This document shows positions 41,985 through 50,188 of a stretch of 64,000 bases of DNA, in pieces; within the stretch, counting starts at the first letter, position 1; each line of letters starts with the position of its first letter. Made by a program: the position numbers and the translations under genes. The notes under the pieces were generated by a model. It ran no database searches. It worked only from the letters and a program-made list of their open reading frames with translations, and had not been told where the DNA came from. Source of the DNA: Streptomyces endocoffeicus (GTDB lineage Bacteria > Actinomycetota > Actinomycetes > Streptomycetales > Streptomycetaceae); NCBI RefSeq assembly GCF_016741935.1, contig NZ_JAERRG010000039.1:1-64000 (forward strand), read 5' to 3'.

Positions 41985-43298
41985 TCAGCCGCGCCAGTCG
42001 CGGGCGCGCAGCGGAAGCCCCGAGGCCCCGCCCTCGGGGGTGCGGACGGCCAGGACCTGGTTGACCCCGATCCGGTTGCGCTCGAAGGAGAGGGCGGAGG
42101 CCGCCATGTAGAGCTGCCAGACCCGGGCCCGGCCCGGGGAGGTCAGCCGTACGGCCTGGGGCCAGGACCGCTCCAGGTTGGCGACCCAGCGGCGCAGCGT
42201 GAGCGCGTAGTGCTCACGGATCGCCTCCACATCGCGCACCTCGAAGCCCGCCTCCTCCAGCTGGGCCACGGTCCGGCCGACCGGGGCGAGCTCACCGTCG
42301 GGGAAGACATAGCGGTCGATGAACTCGTCCACGTGGTACGCCTCTTCGTCCGGCTGGGGGCGCCGGGCGATCTGGTGGTTGAGCAGCCGCCCGCCGGGCC
42401 GCAGCAGCCCGTGCAGGATGGCGGTGTACTCGGCGTAGCGCACGGCGCCCACATGCTCGGCCATGCCGATCGAGGAGATGGCGTCGTAGGGCCCGTCCGG
42501 AACCTCGCGGTAGTCCTGGACCCGGATCTCCACCTGGTCGGTGAGCCCGGCGTCCGCGATGCGCTTGCGGGCGTAGGCCGCCTGCTCCTCGGAGAGCGTG
42601 ACGCCGACGGCGCGCACCCCGTACTCGCGCGCCGCGTGCAGCACCATCGAGCCCCAGCCGCACCCCACGTCCAGCAGCCGCTGACCGGGCTCGAGCGCCA
42701 GCTTGCGGCAGACCAGGTCCAGCTTGGCGCGCTGGGCCTCCTCCAGCGTGGAGTCCGCTCGGTCCCAGTAGGCGCAGGAGTAGACCATCGAGGGGCCCAG
42801 CACCAGCTCGTAGAAGTCGTTGCCGACGTCGTAGTGGTGGCTGATGGCCTTACGGTCGCGGCGCAGGGAGTGCAGCGAACCGAGAGTGGTCCGGGCCTCC
42901 TCGCGGGGCGGGGGCGGCGGCAGCCCCGGCCCGGCGAGCGCGATCATCTCCCGGGCGGCGGTGCGCAGCCCGGGGTCGCGCAGCGCCTGGACGCCGGTGC
43001 GGAGCCGGGACCGCGGCGCGGTGGCGGGGCCGCGCTCCCACAGCAGCCCGGACAGCCGGTCCAGGGCGTCGTACAGATCGCCCTCGACATCGAGGTCCCC
43101 GGCGACCCAGGCGCGGGCCAGGCCCAGCTCGCCCGGCCGCCACAGGATCCTGCGCAGCGCCCGGCGGCGCCGGATGATCAGGATGGGCGCGCCGGGCGGA
43201 CCGGCCTCGCTGTGGTCCCAGGCGCGGACGCGGATCGGGAGCGGGGTTCCCAGCACCTCCTCGGCCAGGGTGGCGATCCGCCCAGCGGCGTCGGCCAT
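41985..43298 (-). CDS. Cyclopropane-fatty-acyl-phospholipid synthase family methyltransferase
   Basis: A 437-residue SAM-dependent enzyme. The SAM motif is RLLDVGCGWGSMVLHAARE (about 205), with YDVGNDFYELVLGPSMVYSCAYW, the bicarbonate/active-site SSIGMAEHVG and a late ANLERSW..ALSFERNRIGVNQV. It should methylate unsaturated acyl chains in membrane phospholipids. The N-terminal 150 residues match the lipid-binding part of the family. ATG 43298 lies behind GGAGGTG. Confidence 0.92.
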   Translation of the reverse strand: MADAAGRIATLAEEVLGTPLPIRVRAWDHSEAGPPGAPILIIRRRRALRRILWRPGELGLARAWVAGDLDVEGDLYDALDRLSGLLWERGPATAPRSRLRTGVQALRDPGLRTAAREMIALAGPGLPPPPPREEARTTLGSLHSLRRDRKAISHHYDVGNDFYELVLGPSMVYSCAYWDRADSTLEEAQRAKLDLVCRKLALEPGQRLLDVGCGWGSMVLHAAREYGVRAVGVTLSEEQAAYARKRIADAGLTDQVEIRVQDYREVPDGPYDAISSIGMAEHVGAVRYAEYTAILHGLLRPGGRLLNHQIARRPQPDEEAYHVDEFIDRYVFPDGELAPVGRTVAQLEEAGFEVRDVEAIREHYALTLRRWVANLERSWPQAVRLTSPGRARVWQLYMAASALSFERNRIGVNQVLAVRTPEGGASGLPLRARDWRG

Positions 43299-43443
43299 TT
43301 CGCACCTCCGTGATGGCGAGTCAGGAAGATTCACTCACCACGTAAACACCACGGAACCCGCCGTACAGTCCCGCCGACACGTCTGGAATCGGCAAAACAG
43401 CTTCAAAAGCGGGCCATCGGAGGGCGTCCGAGGGCAGACGTAA

Positions 43444-43473
43444 GGGCGTCCGCCCCACGGATGGCGGACGCCC
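43444..43473 (-). terminator. Terminator hairpin after ndh
   Basis: GGGCGTCCGCC / GGCGGACGCCC (11 bp) with an 8-nt loop, about 58 bp beyond the NADH dehydrogenase stop on the minus strand. Confidence 0.75.
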
Positions 43474-43530
43474 TCGGCGTTCAGTTGTACGGGGCGGGCC
43501 CGTATGTTCGGGCCGGTCGGGCCCGTGTGG

Positions 43531-44910
43531 TCAGGACGCCTTGGCCTTCTCGGCGGGGACCGCCGGCTTGGCCGCGGTGGCGGCGCTGACCGGGGAGGCG
43601 GCCTCGTAGAACTCCTCGCGGGGGTTCTCGATGGCGCCGAGCGAGACGACCTCGCGCTTGAGGAACATCCCCAGCGTCCAGTCGGCGAGCACCCGGATCT
43701 TGCGGTTGAAGGTCGGCATGGCCATGCCGTGGTAGCCACGGTGCATGTACCAGGCCAGGCGGCCCTTCAGCTTGATCTTCATCTTGCCGAAGACGATCAT
43801 CGCGACGCCCTTGTGGAGGCCCAGACCCGCGACGGCGCCCTTGTTGGCGTGCTTGTACTCCTTCTGCGGGAAGCCCCGCATACCGGAGATCACGTTGTCG
43901 CCGAGGACCTTGGCCTGGCGCAGCGCGTGCTGGGCGTTCGGCGGGCACCAGGCGCCCTCGCCGGTGGCGAGGTCCGGGACCTGGGCGTTGTCACCGGCGG
44001 CCCAGATGTAGTCGCTGCCCTGGGCCTGGAGGGTCGGGGCGGTGTCCACATGGCCGCGCGGGCCGAGCGGGAGGCCGAACCGGGCCAGCGCCGGGTTGGG
44101 CTTGACGCCCGCGGTCCACACGATGGTGTTGGAGTCGACCTCGAGGCCGTTCTTGAGGACGACATGGCCGTCGACGCAGGAGTTCATCGAGGTCTCGAGG
44201 TAGACCTCGATACCGCGCTTCTGCAGGTGCTCCAGACCCCACTTGCCCAGCTTCGGGCCGACCTCGGGGAGGATCTTGTCGGCGGCGTCGACGAGGACGA
44301 AGCGCATGTCCTCGCGCTTCACGTTCGGGTAGTACTTGGCCGCGTCACGGGCCATGTCCTCGACCTCGCCGATGGTCTCCGCGCCGGCGAAGCCGCCGCC
44401 GACGAAGACGAAGGTGAGCGCCTTGCGGCGGATCTCCTCGTCCGTGGTGGAGTCGGCCTTGTCGAGCTGCTCGAGGACGTGGTTGCGCAGGCCGATGGCC
44501 TCCTCTATGCCCTTCATACCGATACCGTTCTCGGCGAGACCGGGGATCGGGAAGGTGCGGGAGACCGCGCCGAGGGCGACGACCAGGTAGTCGAAGGGCA
44601 GCTCGTACGTCTCACCGACGAGCGGCTGGATGACGGCGACCTTGCGGTCCTGGTCGATGGTCGACACTCGGCCGGTGAGGACCTCCGCCTTGGGGAGCAC
44701 GCGCCGCAGCGGAACCACGACGTGGCGCGGGGAGATGCTGCCGGCCGCAGCTTCGGGGAGGAAGGGTTGGTACGTCATGTACGAGCGAGGGTCGACGACC
44801 GTGACGGTCGCCTCGCCGTACCGCATCTTCTTCAGAATGCGGCGCGCCGCGTACAAGCCAACGTACCCACCGCCTACAACGAGGATCCTGGGACGCTCCG
44901 TGGTGCTCAT
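43531..44910 (-). CDS. ndh: Type II NADH dehydrogenase (NDH-2)
   Basis: A 459-residue single-subunit NADH:quinone oxidoreductase, peripheral at the inner membrane. The FAD motif is RILVVGGGYVGLYAARRI (about 10), the NADH motif FVFVGGGFAGAETIGEV (about 165), and YIWAAGDNAQVPD closes the FAD site. The C-terminal amphipathic region (RLAWYMHRGYHGMAMPTFNRKIRV) gives membrane contact. ATG 44910 is preferred to the upstream GTG because homologues begin MSTTERP. A Rex-type operator lies about 300 bp upstream. Confidence 0.93.
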   Translation of the reverse strand: MSTTERPRILVVGGGYVGLYAARRILKKMRYGEATVTVVDPRSYMTYQPFLPEAAAGSISPRHVVVPLRRVLPKAEVLTGRVSTIDQDRKVAVIQPLVGETYELPFDYLVVALGAVSRTFPIPGLAENGIGMKGIEEAIGLRNHVLEQLDKADSTTDEEIRRKALTFVFVGGGFAGAETIGEVEDMARDAAKYYPNVKREDMRFVLVDAADKILPEVGPKLGKWGLEHLQKRGIEVYLETSMNSCVDGHVVLKNGLEVDSNTIVWTAGVKPNPALARFGLPLGPRGHVDTAPTLQAQGSDYIWAAGDNAQVPDLATGEGAWCPPNAQHALRQAKVLGDNVISGMRGFPQKEYKHANKGAVAGLGLHKGVAMIVFGKMKIKLKGRLAWYMHRGYHGMAMPTFNRKIRVLADWTLGMFLKREVVSLGAIENPREEFYEAASPVSAATAAKPAVPAEKAKAS

Positions 44911-45304
44911 GATTCGAGTATCCAGCACCCCCGAGGGGGGACCTCGTGAGCCCCTTCACAAGCATGGTGGGAGTATCTGCTACACTCCGCCGCCCCGGTG
45001 CTGGACGCCATACCCGCGTGACGGAACCATTGGCTGAATCGAGACGTTCCCACCCCTCTGAACAGGGCTTGTGACTGAACGCGGGAGTAGACCAGGCGGT
45101 CCGCGCGGAGGCACCGAACACCGCCCTGACACCTCACGATCCGGTCAGTTACGGGGCCCGGCCGCCGAAACCGCCCCAGAGCGCCGCATCGGGCGGCCAC
45201 CAGGCGCCTTTTTCATGTGAAGAGTTTCACGAACTTTCTCGGAGGCGGCTCGCGGAGGGCCTCCGAAGGGGGTTCCGCGGCCGCTCATGCGTTGTCCCGC
45301 CCGC
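44911..45304. other. ndh leader and regulatory region
   Basis: A 394-bp gap with no supported gene or tRNA. It contains the Rex-type site at 45216-45232 and would give ndh a 5' leader of up to about 280 nt. ORFs here are short and lack RBSs. Confidence 0.6.
45216..45232. promoter_or_regulatory. Putative Rex operator (ROP)
   Basis: TGTGAAGAGTTTCACGA matches the Rex consensus TGTGAA-N4-TTCACA at 11 of 12 fixed positions. Rex is the actinobacterial NADH/NAD redox repressor, and ndh is a known type of target. The site lies about 305 bp upstream of the ndh start, consistent with a promoter distant from the coding sequence. Confidence 0.75.
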
Positions 45305-46309
45305 TCAGGCGATGCTCCAGGCGATCCCGTCGAGGATGTCGTGCTCACTCACCACGACCTCCTCGGCGCCGGTCCTTTCCATGATCGAAAGCAGGATGAG
45401 CGCCCCCGCGCCGATCACATCGACCCGTCCCGGGTGCATCACCGGGATCTCCGCCCGCTCGGCGTGGCCGGCGCCGAGCAGCTTGCCCGTGATCGCGCGC
45501 ACCTGGCCGAGGGTGATCCGGGAGTGGTGGATCGCGGAGGAGTCGTACTCCTTCAGACCCAGCGCGATCCCGGCCACGGTGGTGACCGAACCGGCGAGAC
45601 CGACCAGCGCGTGGCCGTCCGCGGGACGGCAGGCGCGGCTGAGCGGCACGGTCTCCTCGGCCAGGTCCAGCGCCCGCTCCACATCGGCCCTTATGGCGGC
45701 GATCTGATCCTCCGTCGGGGGGTCGGTGATCCGGCCGTCCACCACCAGATGGCGCTCGGTCAGCCGCACACAGCCGATGTCCACGCTGCGGGCCGCCCGC
45801 ACCCCATCGCCGCCCCCGCCACCCTCGCCGCCCTCGACGCCCCCGCCACCCTCGCCGCCCTCGACGAACTCCGTCGAACCGCCGCCGATGTCCACCACCA
45901 GATACGGCCCGGCCACATGATCATGGCCGGTGAGCTCCTTGGTGGCCCCGGTGAAGGAGAACTCCGCCTCCTGGTCCCCGGTGATCACCTCGGGCTCCAC
46001 CCCCAGGATCTCCACGACCCCGCGCACGAACTCCGCGCGGTTCTCGGCGTCGCGGGAGGCGGAGGTGGCCACGAAGCGGACGCGCTCGGCGCCCAGCTCA
46101 CGGACGACCTCCGCGTACTCGCGGCAGGCGGCGAAGGTGCGCTCCAGCGCCTCGGGGGCGAGCCGGCCCGTGCGGTCCACGCCCTGGCCCAGCCGGACGA
46201 TCTTCATCCGGCGGTCGAGCTCGACCAGCTCCCCGGTGGCCGGATCGGCGTCCGCCACCAGGAGCCGGATCGAGTTGGTGCCGCAGTCCACGGCGGCGAC
46301 GCGGGTCAT
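45305..46309 (-). CDS. Ppx/GppA exopolyphosphatase family protein
   Basis: A 334-residue member of the sugar-kinase/Hsp70 ATPase fold. AAVDCGTNSIRLLVAD (phosphate 1), TSASRDAENRAEF, LVVDIGGGSTEFV and LAGSVTTVAGIAL are all present. It should degrade polyphosphate or (p)ppGpp-type nucleotides. Between EFV and RAARSVD there is a Gly/Glu insert (about 20 residues) encoded by a 27-bp duplication. The start overlaps the DUF501 gene by 4 bp, so the two are coupled, as is usual in actinobacteria. Confidence 0.9.
   Translation of the reverse strand: MTRVAAVDCGTNSIRLLVADADPATGELVELDRRMKIVRLGQGVDRTGRLAPEALERTFAACREYAEVVRELGAERVRFVATSASRDAENRAEFVRGVVEILGVEPEVITGDQEAEFSFTGATKELTGHDHVAGPYLVVDIGGGSTEFVEGGEGGGGVEGGEGGGGGDGVRAARSVDIGCVRLTERHLVVDGRITDPPTEDQIAAIRADVERALDLAEETVPLSRACRPADGHALVGLAGSVTTVAGIALGLKEYDSSAIHHSRITLGQVRAITGKLLGAGHAERAEIPVMHPGRVDVIGAGALILLSIMERTGAEEVVVSEHDILDGIAWSIA
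45813..45866 (-). repeat. Perfect 27-bp tandem duplication within the ppx gene
   Basis: Two identical 27-bp units (45813-45839, 45840-45866) encode a duplicated VEGGEGGGG peptide in a surface loop of the Ppx/GppA protein, in frame. The absence of mismatches suggests a recent event. Confidence 0.85.
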
Positions 46310-46854
46310 GCGCTCTCCTCCCGGCTCGGGTCATCGGTCCCGCGGGGGCTCACACACGGGCCCTTGCGCCACCACTCCGGCAGCATCGCGATCGCCTCGT
46401 CCCCCAGCGGATTGACCCCGGGGCCGGCCGCGAGGGAGTGGGCGACCAGCACATGCAGGCACTTCACCCGGTCCGGCATCCCGCCCGCGCTGGGGAAGCC
46501 CTGGAGCACCTCGACGGCGTCACGGCGCGCGATGTAGTCCTCGTGGGCGGCGCGGTAGGCGGCGGCCAGCTCGGGGTCGGTGCCCAGCCGGGCCGTCATC
46601 TCCTTCATCACGCCCTCGGCCTCCAGCGTGCCGATCGCGGACGCGGCGCGCGGACAGGTCAGGTAGTAGAGGGTGGGGAAGGGCGTACCGTCCTCGAGCC
46701 GCGGCGCGGTCTCCACGACGTCCGGATTGCCGCAGGGGCAGCGGTGCGCGATGGCGCGCAGGCCCCGGGGCACCCGGTTCAGCTGCTCCCGTACGGCGTG
46801 GATGTCCGCGTCGGTGGGCGCGGTGGGCTCCGTCTGGGGCGGGGGCGTATCCAT
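46306..46854 (-). CDS. DUF501 domain protein
   Basis: A 182-residue protein with the family core: VAHRCPCGNPDVVETAPRL-type Cys pair (HRCPCGNP), PTLYYLTCPRAASAIGTLEAEGVM, HEDYIARRD and GMPDRVKCLHVLVAHSLAAGPGVNPLGDEAI. Conserved Cys/His suggest a metal site. Function unknown; in actinobacteria it is consistently found between divIC and ppx, as here. Start at ATG 46854, RBS weak. Confidence 0.9.
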   Translation of the reverse strand: MDTPPPQTEPTAPTDADIHAVREQLNRVPRGLRAIAHRCPCGNPDVVETAPRLEDGTPFPTLYYLTCPRAASAIGTLEAEGVMKEMTARLGTDPELAAAYRAAHEDYIARRDAVEVLQGFPSAGGMPDRVKCLHVLVAHSLAAGPGVNPLGDEAIAMLPEWWRKGPCVSPRGTDDPSREESA

Positions 46855-46920
46855 GAGTGGGAAAGTTCTTCTTCGTTTCGATTCGTCATCGGGTGCGTCC
46901 GGCGGCCGGAGTGCGGCGCC

Positions 46921-47403
46921 TCAGCGGCGCGCGCTGCCCGCCCCCGCCGCGTCCGCCGTGTCCACGGCGTCCCAGAGGTTGGTGTACCAGGGGCGGCCGG
47001 CCGCGCCCTGGTCGGTGGAGTGCTCGGTGGAGCCGGCGCCGTCCACCACGCTGTAGCCGGTCTCGCCCGGCTTCAGGAAGTGCAGCCGCTCCCGGGCTTG
47101 CTGCTCGGTGTAGGCGGGGTCGCGCAGCCGGGCCTTCCGCTCCCGCAGCTTCTTCACGTCCTCGCGGGCCCGCTGGGCCTCGTGCCGCTGCTCGGCGATG
47201 TCGGAGCGCTGGGAGATGTACTGCCGCATCGGATAGGCGAGCGCCACGACGAGGGAGCAGACGACCAGCGCGAGCAGGGCGGCCCGGCCGGTCAGCCGGC
47301 CACGGCGGCGCTTGGTGCGCACGCGGTAGACCCGGGCGGCGGCGTGCTCGCCGAGCGCCTTGAGCCTGGTCGCGGTGGAGAACCGTTCCCGATCCGCCGG
47401 CAC
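46921..47403 (-). CDS. divIC: Septum formation initiator DivIC/FtsB family
   Basis: A 160-residue bitopic division protein. A basic cytoplasmic N-terminus (KRRRGR) precedes a single helix (AALLALVVCSLVVALAYPM, about 45-63). The extracytoplasmic coiled coil (SDIAEQRHEAQRAREDVKKLRERKARL) and the PAYTEQQARERLHFLKPGETGY motif follow. It helps assemble the divisome at sporulation septa with FtsL/FtsQ. GTG 47403 with GGGAGG upstream is preferred to the TTG at 47436. Confidence 0.9.
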   Translation of the reverse strand: MPADRERFSTATRLKALGEHAAARVYRVRTKRRRGRLTGRAALLALVVCSLVVALAYPMRQYISQRSDIAEQRHEAQRAREDVKKLRERKARLRDPAYTEQQARERLHFLKPGETGYSVVDGAGSTEHSTDQGAAGRPWYTNLWDAVDTADAAGAGSARR

Positions 47404-47507
47404 GTCGCCTCCCCGGTGATGACTTCGCTTGGACAACGCCGTCGAGCGACGCCGTCCCCGGCCACGGTACGGGACCGGGGCCGGGGACGGGCGTCAGACG
47501 TGTCCGC

Positions 47508-48788
47508 TCAGCCCTTGAAGCGCGGGAAGGCGGAACGGCCCGCGTACACCGCGGCGTCGTCGAGGATCTCCTCGATGCGCAGCAGCTGGTTGTACTTGGC
47601 CACCCGCTCGGAGCGGGCCGGGGCGCCGGTCTTGATCTGGCCGCAGTTGGTGGCGACGGCCAGGTCGGCGATGGTGACGTCCTCGGTCTCACCGGAGCGG
47701 TGCGACATCATGCACTTGTAGCCGCTGCGCTGGGCCAGCTCGACCGCGTCGAGGGTCTCGGTCAGCGAGCCGATCTGGTTGACCTTGACCAGCAGGGCGT
47801 TCGCGGTGTCGCTGTCGATACCGCGGGACAGCCGCTCGGGGTTGGTGACGAAGAGGTCGTCGCCGACCAGCTGGACCTTGTCGCCGAGCTGCTCGGTGAT
47901 GGTCTTCCAGCCGTCCCAGTCCTCCTCGTTCAGCGGGTCCTCGATGGAGACCAGCGGGTACGCGGCGACCAGCTCGGCGTAGTACGAGGTCATCTCGGCG
48001 GCGGAGCGGGACTGGCCCTCGAACTGGTACGCGCCGTCCTTGTAGAACTCGGAGGCGGCGACGTCCAGCGCGAGCGCGATGTCCTGGCCCGGCTGGTAGC
48101 CGGCCTTCTTGACCGCCTCGAGGATCAGGTCGAGGGCCTCGCGGTTGGAGCCGAGGTTCGGCGCGAAACCGCCCTCGTCGCCGAGGCCGGTGGACAGGCC
48201 GCGCTCCTTCAGCACGCCCTTCAGGGTGTGGTAGACCTCGGCGCCCCAGCGCAGGGCCTCGGAGAAGGATTCCGCGCCCACGGGCGCGATCATGAACTCC
48301 TGGATGTCCACATTGGAGTCGGCGTGCGACCCGCCGTTGAGGATGTTCATCATCGGCACCGGCAGCAGATGGGCGTTCGGGCCGCCGAGGTAACGGAAGA
48401 GGGGGAGGTCGGACGCCTCGGAGGCGGCGTGCGCGACGGCGAGGGAGACCCCGAGGATCGCGTTGGCACCGAGCGAGGACTTGTCCGGGGTGGCGTCCAG
48501 GTCGAACATCGCCTGGTCGATCAGCCGCTGCTCGGTGGCGTCATAGCCGACCAGCTCGGGGCCGATCTGCTCGATCACGGCGAGGACGGCCTTCTCCACG
48601 CCCTTGCCGTTGTAGCGGTTCTTGTCGCCGTCACGGAGCTCGAGGGCCTCGAAGGCGCCGGTGGAGGCGCCGGACGGCACGGCGGCACGGCCGGTGCTGC
48701 CGTCGTCGAGGCCAACCTCGACCTCGACCGTGGGGTTGCCTCGCGAGTCGAGGATCTCGCGAGCTACGACGACGTCGATGGACGGCAC
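47508..48788 (-). CDS. eno: Enolase
   Basis: A 426-residue glycolytic enzyme converting 2-phosphoglycerate to phosphoenolpyruvate. ILDSRGNPTVEVEV, SGASTGAFEALELRDGD, MMNILNGGSHADSNVDIQEFMI, VSIEDPLNEEDWDGW, LVGDDLFVTN and KCMMSHRSGETED give the full set of metal and catalytic residues. Start at GTG 48788 with AAGGAG upstream; a 57-codon extension is spurious. Neighbour order (rpfA, eno, divIC) is typical of Streptomyces. Confidence 0.97.
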   Translation of the reverse strand: MPSIDVVVAREILDSRGNPTVEVEVGLDDGSTGRAAVPSGASTGAFEALELRDGDKNRYNGKGVEKAVLAVIEQIGPELVGYDATEQRLIDQAMFDLDATPDKSSLGANAILGVSLAVAHAASEASDLPLFRYLGGPNAHLLPVPMMNILNGGSHADSNVDIQEFMIAPVGAESFSEALRWGAEVYHTLKGVLKERGLSTGLGDEGGFAPNLGSNREALDLILEAVKKAGYQPGQDIALALDVAASEFYKDGAYQFEGQSRSAAEMTSYYAELVAAYPLVSIEDPLNEEDWDGWKTITEQLGDKVQLVGDDLFVTNPERLSRGIDSDTANALLVKVNQIGSLTETLDAVELAQRSGYKCMMSHRSGETEDVTIADLAVATNCGQIKTGAPARSERVAKYNQLLRIEEILDDAAVYAGRSAFPRFKG

Positions 48789-48893
48789 GAGGTTCTCCTT
48801 CGTATGGGTCTGCGGTAGCAGCACGAGCCTAACGGGCCGGGAGGGCTGCGCCCCGCGTTCGCCCGCCCCACGAGACGGGGGCGCGACACAAAA

Positions 48894-48920
48894 AGCCAGA
48901 TTCTGGATCAAAAATCCAGA
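48894..48920 (-). promoter_or_regulatory. AT-rich hairpin with T-runs in the eno leader
   Basis: On the minus strand TCTGGAT-TTTTG-ATCCAGA forms a 7-bp stem and is followed by AATCTGGCTTTTTG, a near repeat with a second T-run. It lies 105-130 bp before the eno start. It could be a terminator of upstream transcription or an attenuator in the eno leader. Confidence 0.45.
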
Positions 48921-48948
48921 TTTCTTATGCATGGGGAAAGCCCCGGCA

Positions 48949-48984
48949 GGGCGCGCCATAGGGGCGGCGCACCCGGCCGGGGCT
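48949..48984 (-). terminator. Terminator hairpin after rpfA
   Basis: AGCCCCGGC / GCCGGGGCT arms (9 bp) enclose a GC-rich loop with secondary stems. On the minus strand it is followed by TTTCCCC. It lies about 70 bp after the rpfA stop. Confidence 0.65.
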
Positions 48985-49051
48985 CGTTCTCAGGGGGCCG
49001 GCCTCAGGCCTGGGCCAGGGCCGTGGCCGTGGCCGTGGCCGTGGCCGGGGC

Positions 49052-49759
49052 TCAGCGGAGGTGCAGCTGCTGGCCCGGGAAGATCAGGTCGGCCTGCTCC
49101 ACGATGTCCTTGTTCAGCTTGAAGAGCTTCTCCCAGCCGCCCTTGACGTCATGGGCCTTGGCGATCTTGCCGAGAGTGTCGCCGGACTTGACCTTGTACT
49201 CGCCGTCACCCTTCTTGACCGGGCCACGGGTCTGCTGCCGCGTGGCGTGCTCGGGCGCGGTGCGCGGCTGCGCCTTCGGCTCGGCCTTCGGCTGGGCCGG
49301 CTGGGCGGCCGGGGCCGACTTGGTGGTCGCCGAGGACTGGTCCTGCGAGCCGGAGGGCGCGGACGGGGCGGACGGGGCGGACGGGCTGCCGCCGGAGGTC
49401 AGGCCCTTGCCGCAGACCGGCCAGGCGCCCTTGCCCTGGCTGCCCAGGACCTTCTCGGCGATCTGGATCTGCTGGGCCTTGCTGGCCTTGTCCGCGGTGG
49501 AGGCGTAGGCCGTGCCGCCGTAGGCGGCCCAGGTGGAGCTCGAGAACTGCAGGCCGCCGAAGTAGCCGTTGCCGGTGTTGATCGACCAGTTGCCACCGGC
49601 CTCGCACTGCGCGACCTGGTCCCACTGCGAGGTGGTGGCCGCGGAGGCGGAGGTCGCCCCGAGGAGCGGTGCCGCCACGGCGGCACCGGCGAGACCGGTG
49701 AGCGCGGCGATACGGGTGGCCTTGGAGGGGCGGCGGTGCTTCCCGTTGGACTTGAGCAT
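49052..49759 (-). CDS. rpfA: Resuscitation-promoting factor RpfA with LysM
   Basis: A 235-residue secreted muralytic enzyme. A signal peptide (to about 40) is followed by the Rpf transglycosylase domain: WDQVAQCEAGGNWSINTGNGYFGGLQFSSSTWAAYGG with the catalytic Glu in CEAGG and a Cys pair closing at VCGKG. A Pro/Ala/Lys linker leads to a C-terminal LysM (YKVKSGDTLGKIAKAHDVKGGWEKLFKLN). It cleaves peptidoglycan during spore germination and growth. A c-di-AMP riboswitch occupies the 5' leader. The symbol follows position next to eno in S. coelicolor. Confidence 0.92.
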   Translation of the reverse strand: MLKSNGKHRRPSKATRIAALTGLAGAAVAAPLLGATSASAATTSQWDQVAQCEAGGNWSINTGNGYFGGLQFSSSTWAAYGGTAYASTADKASKAQQIQIAEKVLGSQGKGAWPVCGKGLTSGGSPSAPSAPSAPSGSQDQSSATTKSAPAAQPAQPKAEPKAQPRTAPEHATRQQTRGPVKKGDGEYKVKSGDTLGKIAKAHDVKGGWEKLFKLNKDIVEQADLIFPGQQLHLR

Positions 49760-49776
49760 CTTTGGTTCGTTTCCTC

Positions 49777-49937
49777 ACCGACGCCTACGAGGTGAGCTGT
49801 CGGGTTCGGACGTGAGTTGCCCGGCCGGTCGCGATGGTCGCTCCCGGCTTCACCCCAAGCCGACAAGCCCGTGTCCACAGGCCACTCGGCACCTACCTTG
49901 GGTCCCCCGCTCCTGCCTTCGGCGCTGACGCGTCGGT
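49777..49937 (-). ncRNA. ydaO/c-di-AMP riboswitch upstream of rpfA
   Basis: Read on the minus strand, the outer stem P1 pairs ACCGACGC (49937-49930) with GCGTCGGT (49784-49777). Inside are the hallmark conserved segments GGAGCGGGGGACCC, TTGGGGTGAAGCCGGGA and CCGACAGCTCACCTCGTAGGC. These match the ydaO-yuaA motif that binds cyclic di-AMP and, in Streptomyces, is known to turn down rpfA. The aptamer ends 17 bp before the rpfA start, so the expression platform must overlap P1 or the RBS. Confidence 0.92.
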
Positions 49938-50188
49938 TCCCCCCGACCGCCGGCAGGATTCGGCGTGACGATCGACGGTGCCCGCGGTGGCGAGCGGAAA
50001 GACGGTAAACACACCTTCCAAGAACGTTCAAACACCCCAAGCGCAGTGATTGGGGCTGTAATTGATCTCACCCGGCCCACATCGGCGCAGGTGGGGCCGG
50101 GTGAGGAGAGATCGGACACGAGGTGCGCCCCGGAAAATGTGACGAGATGTATGTCTCACCGGGTCCAGATCGGGCAATTCCCCCCGAA

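Noticed and set aside
44911..45304. A tRNA or small RNA gene in the ndh leader
   Set aside because: No cloverleaf or T-arm motif was found; only the Rex-type palindrome is convincing.
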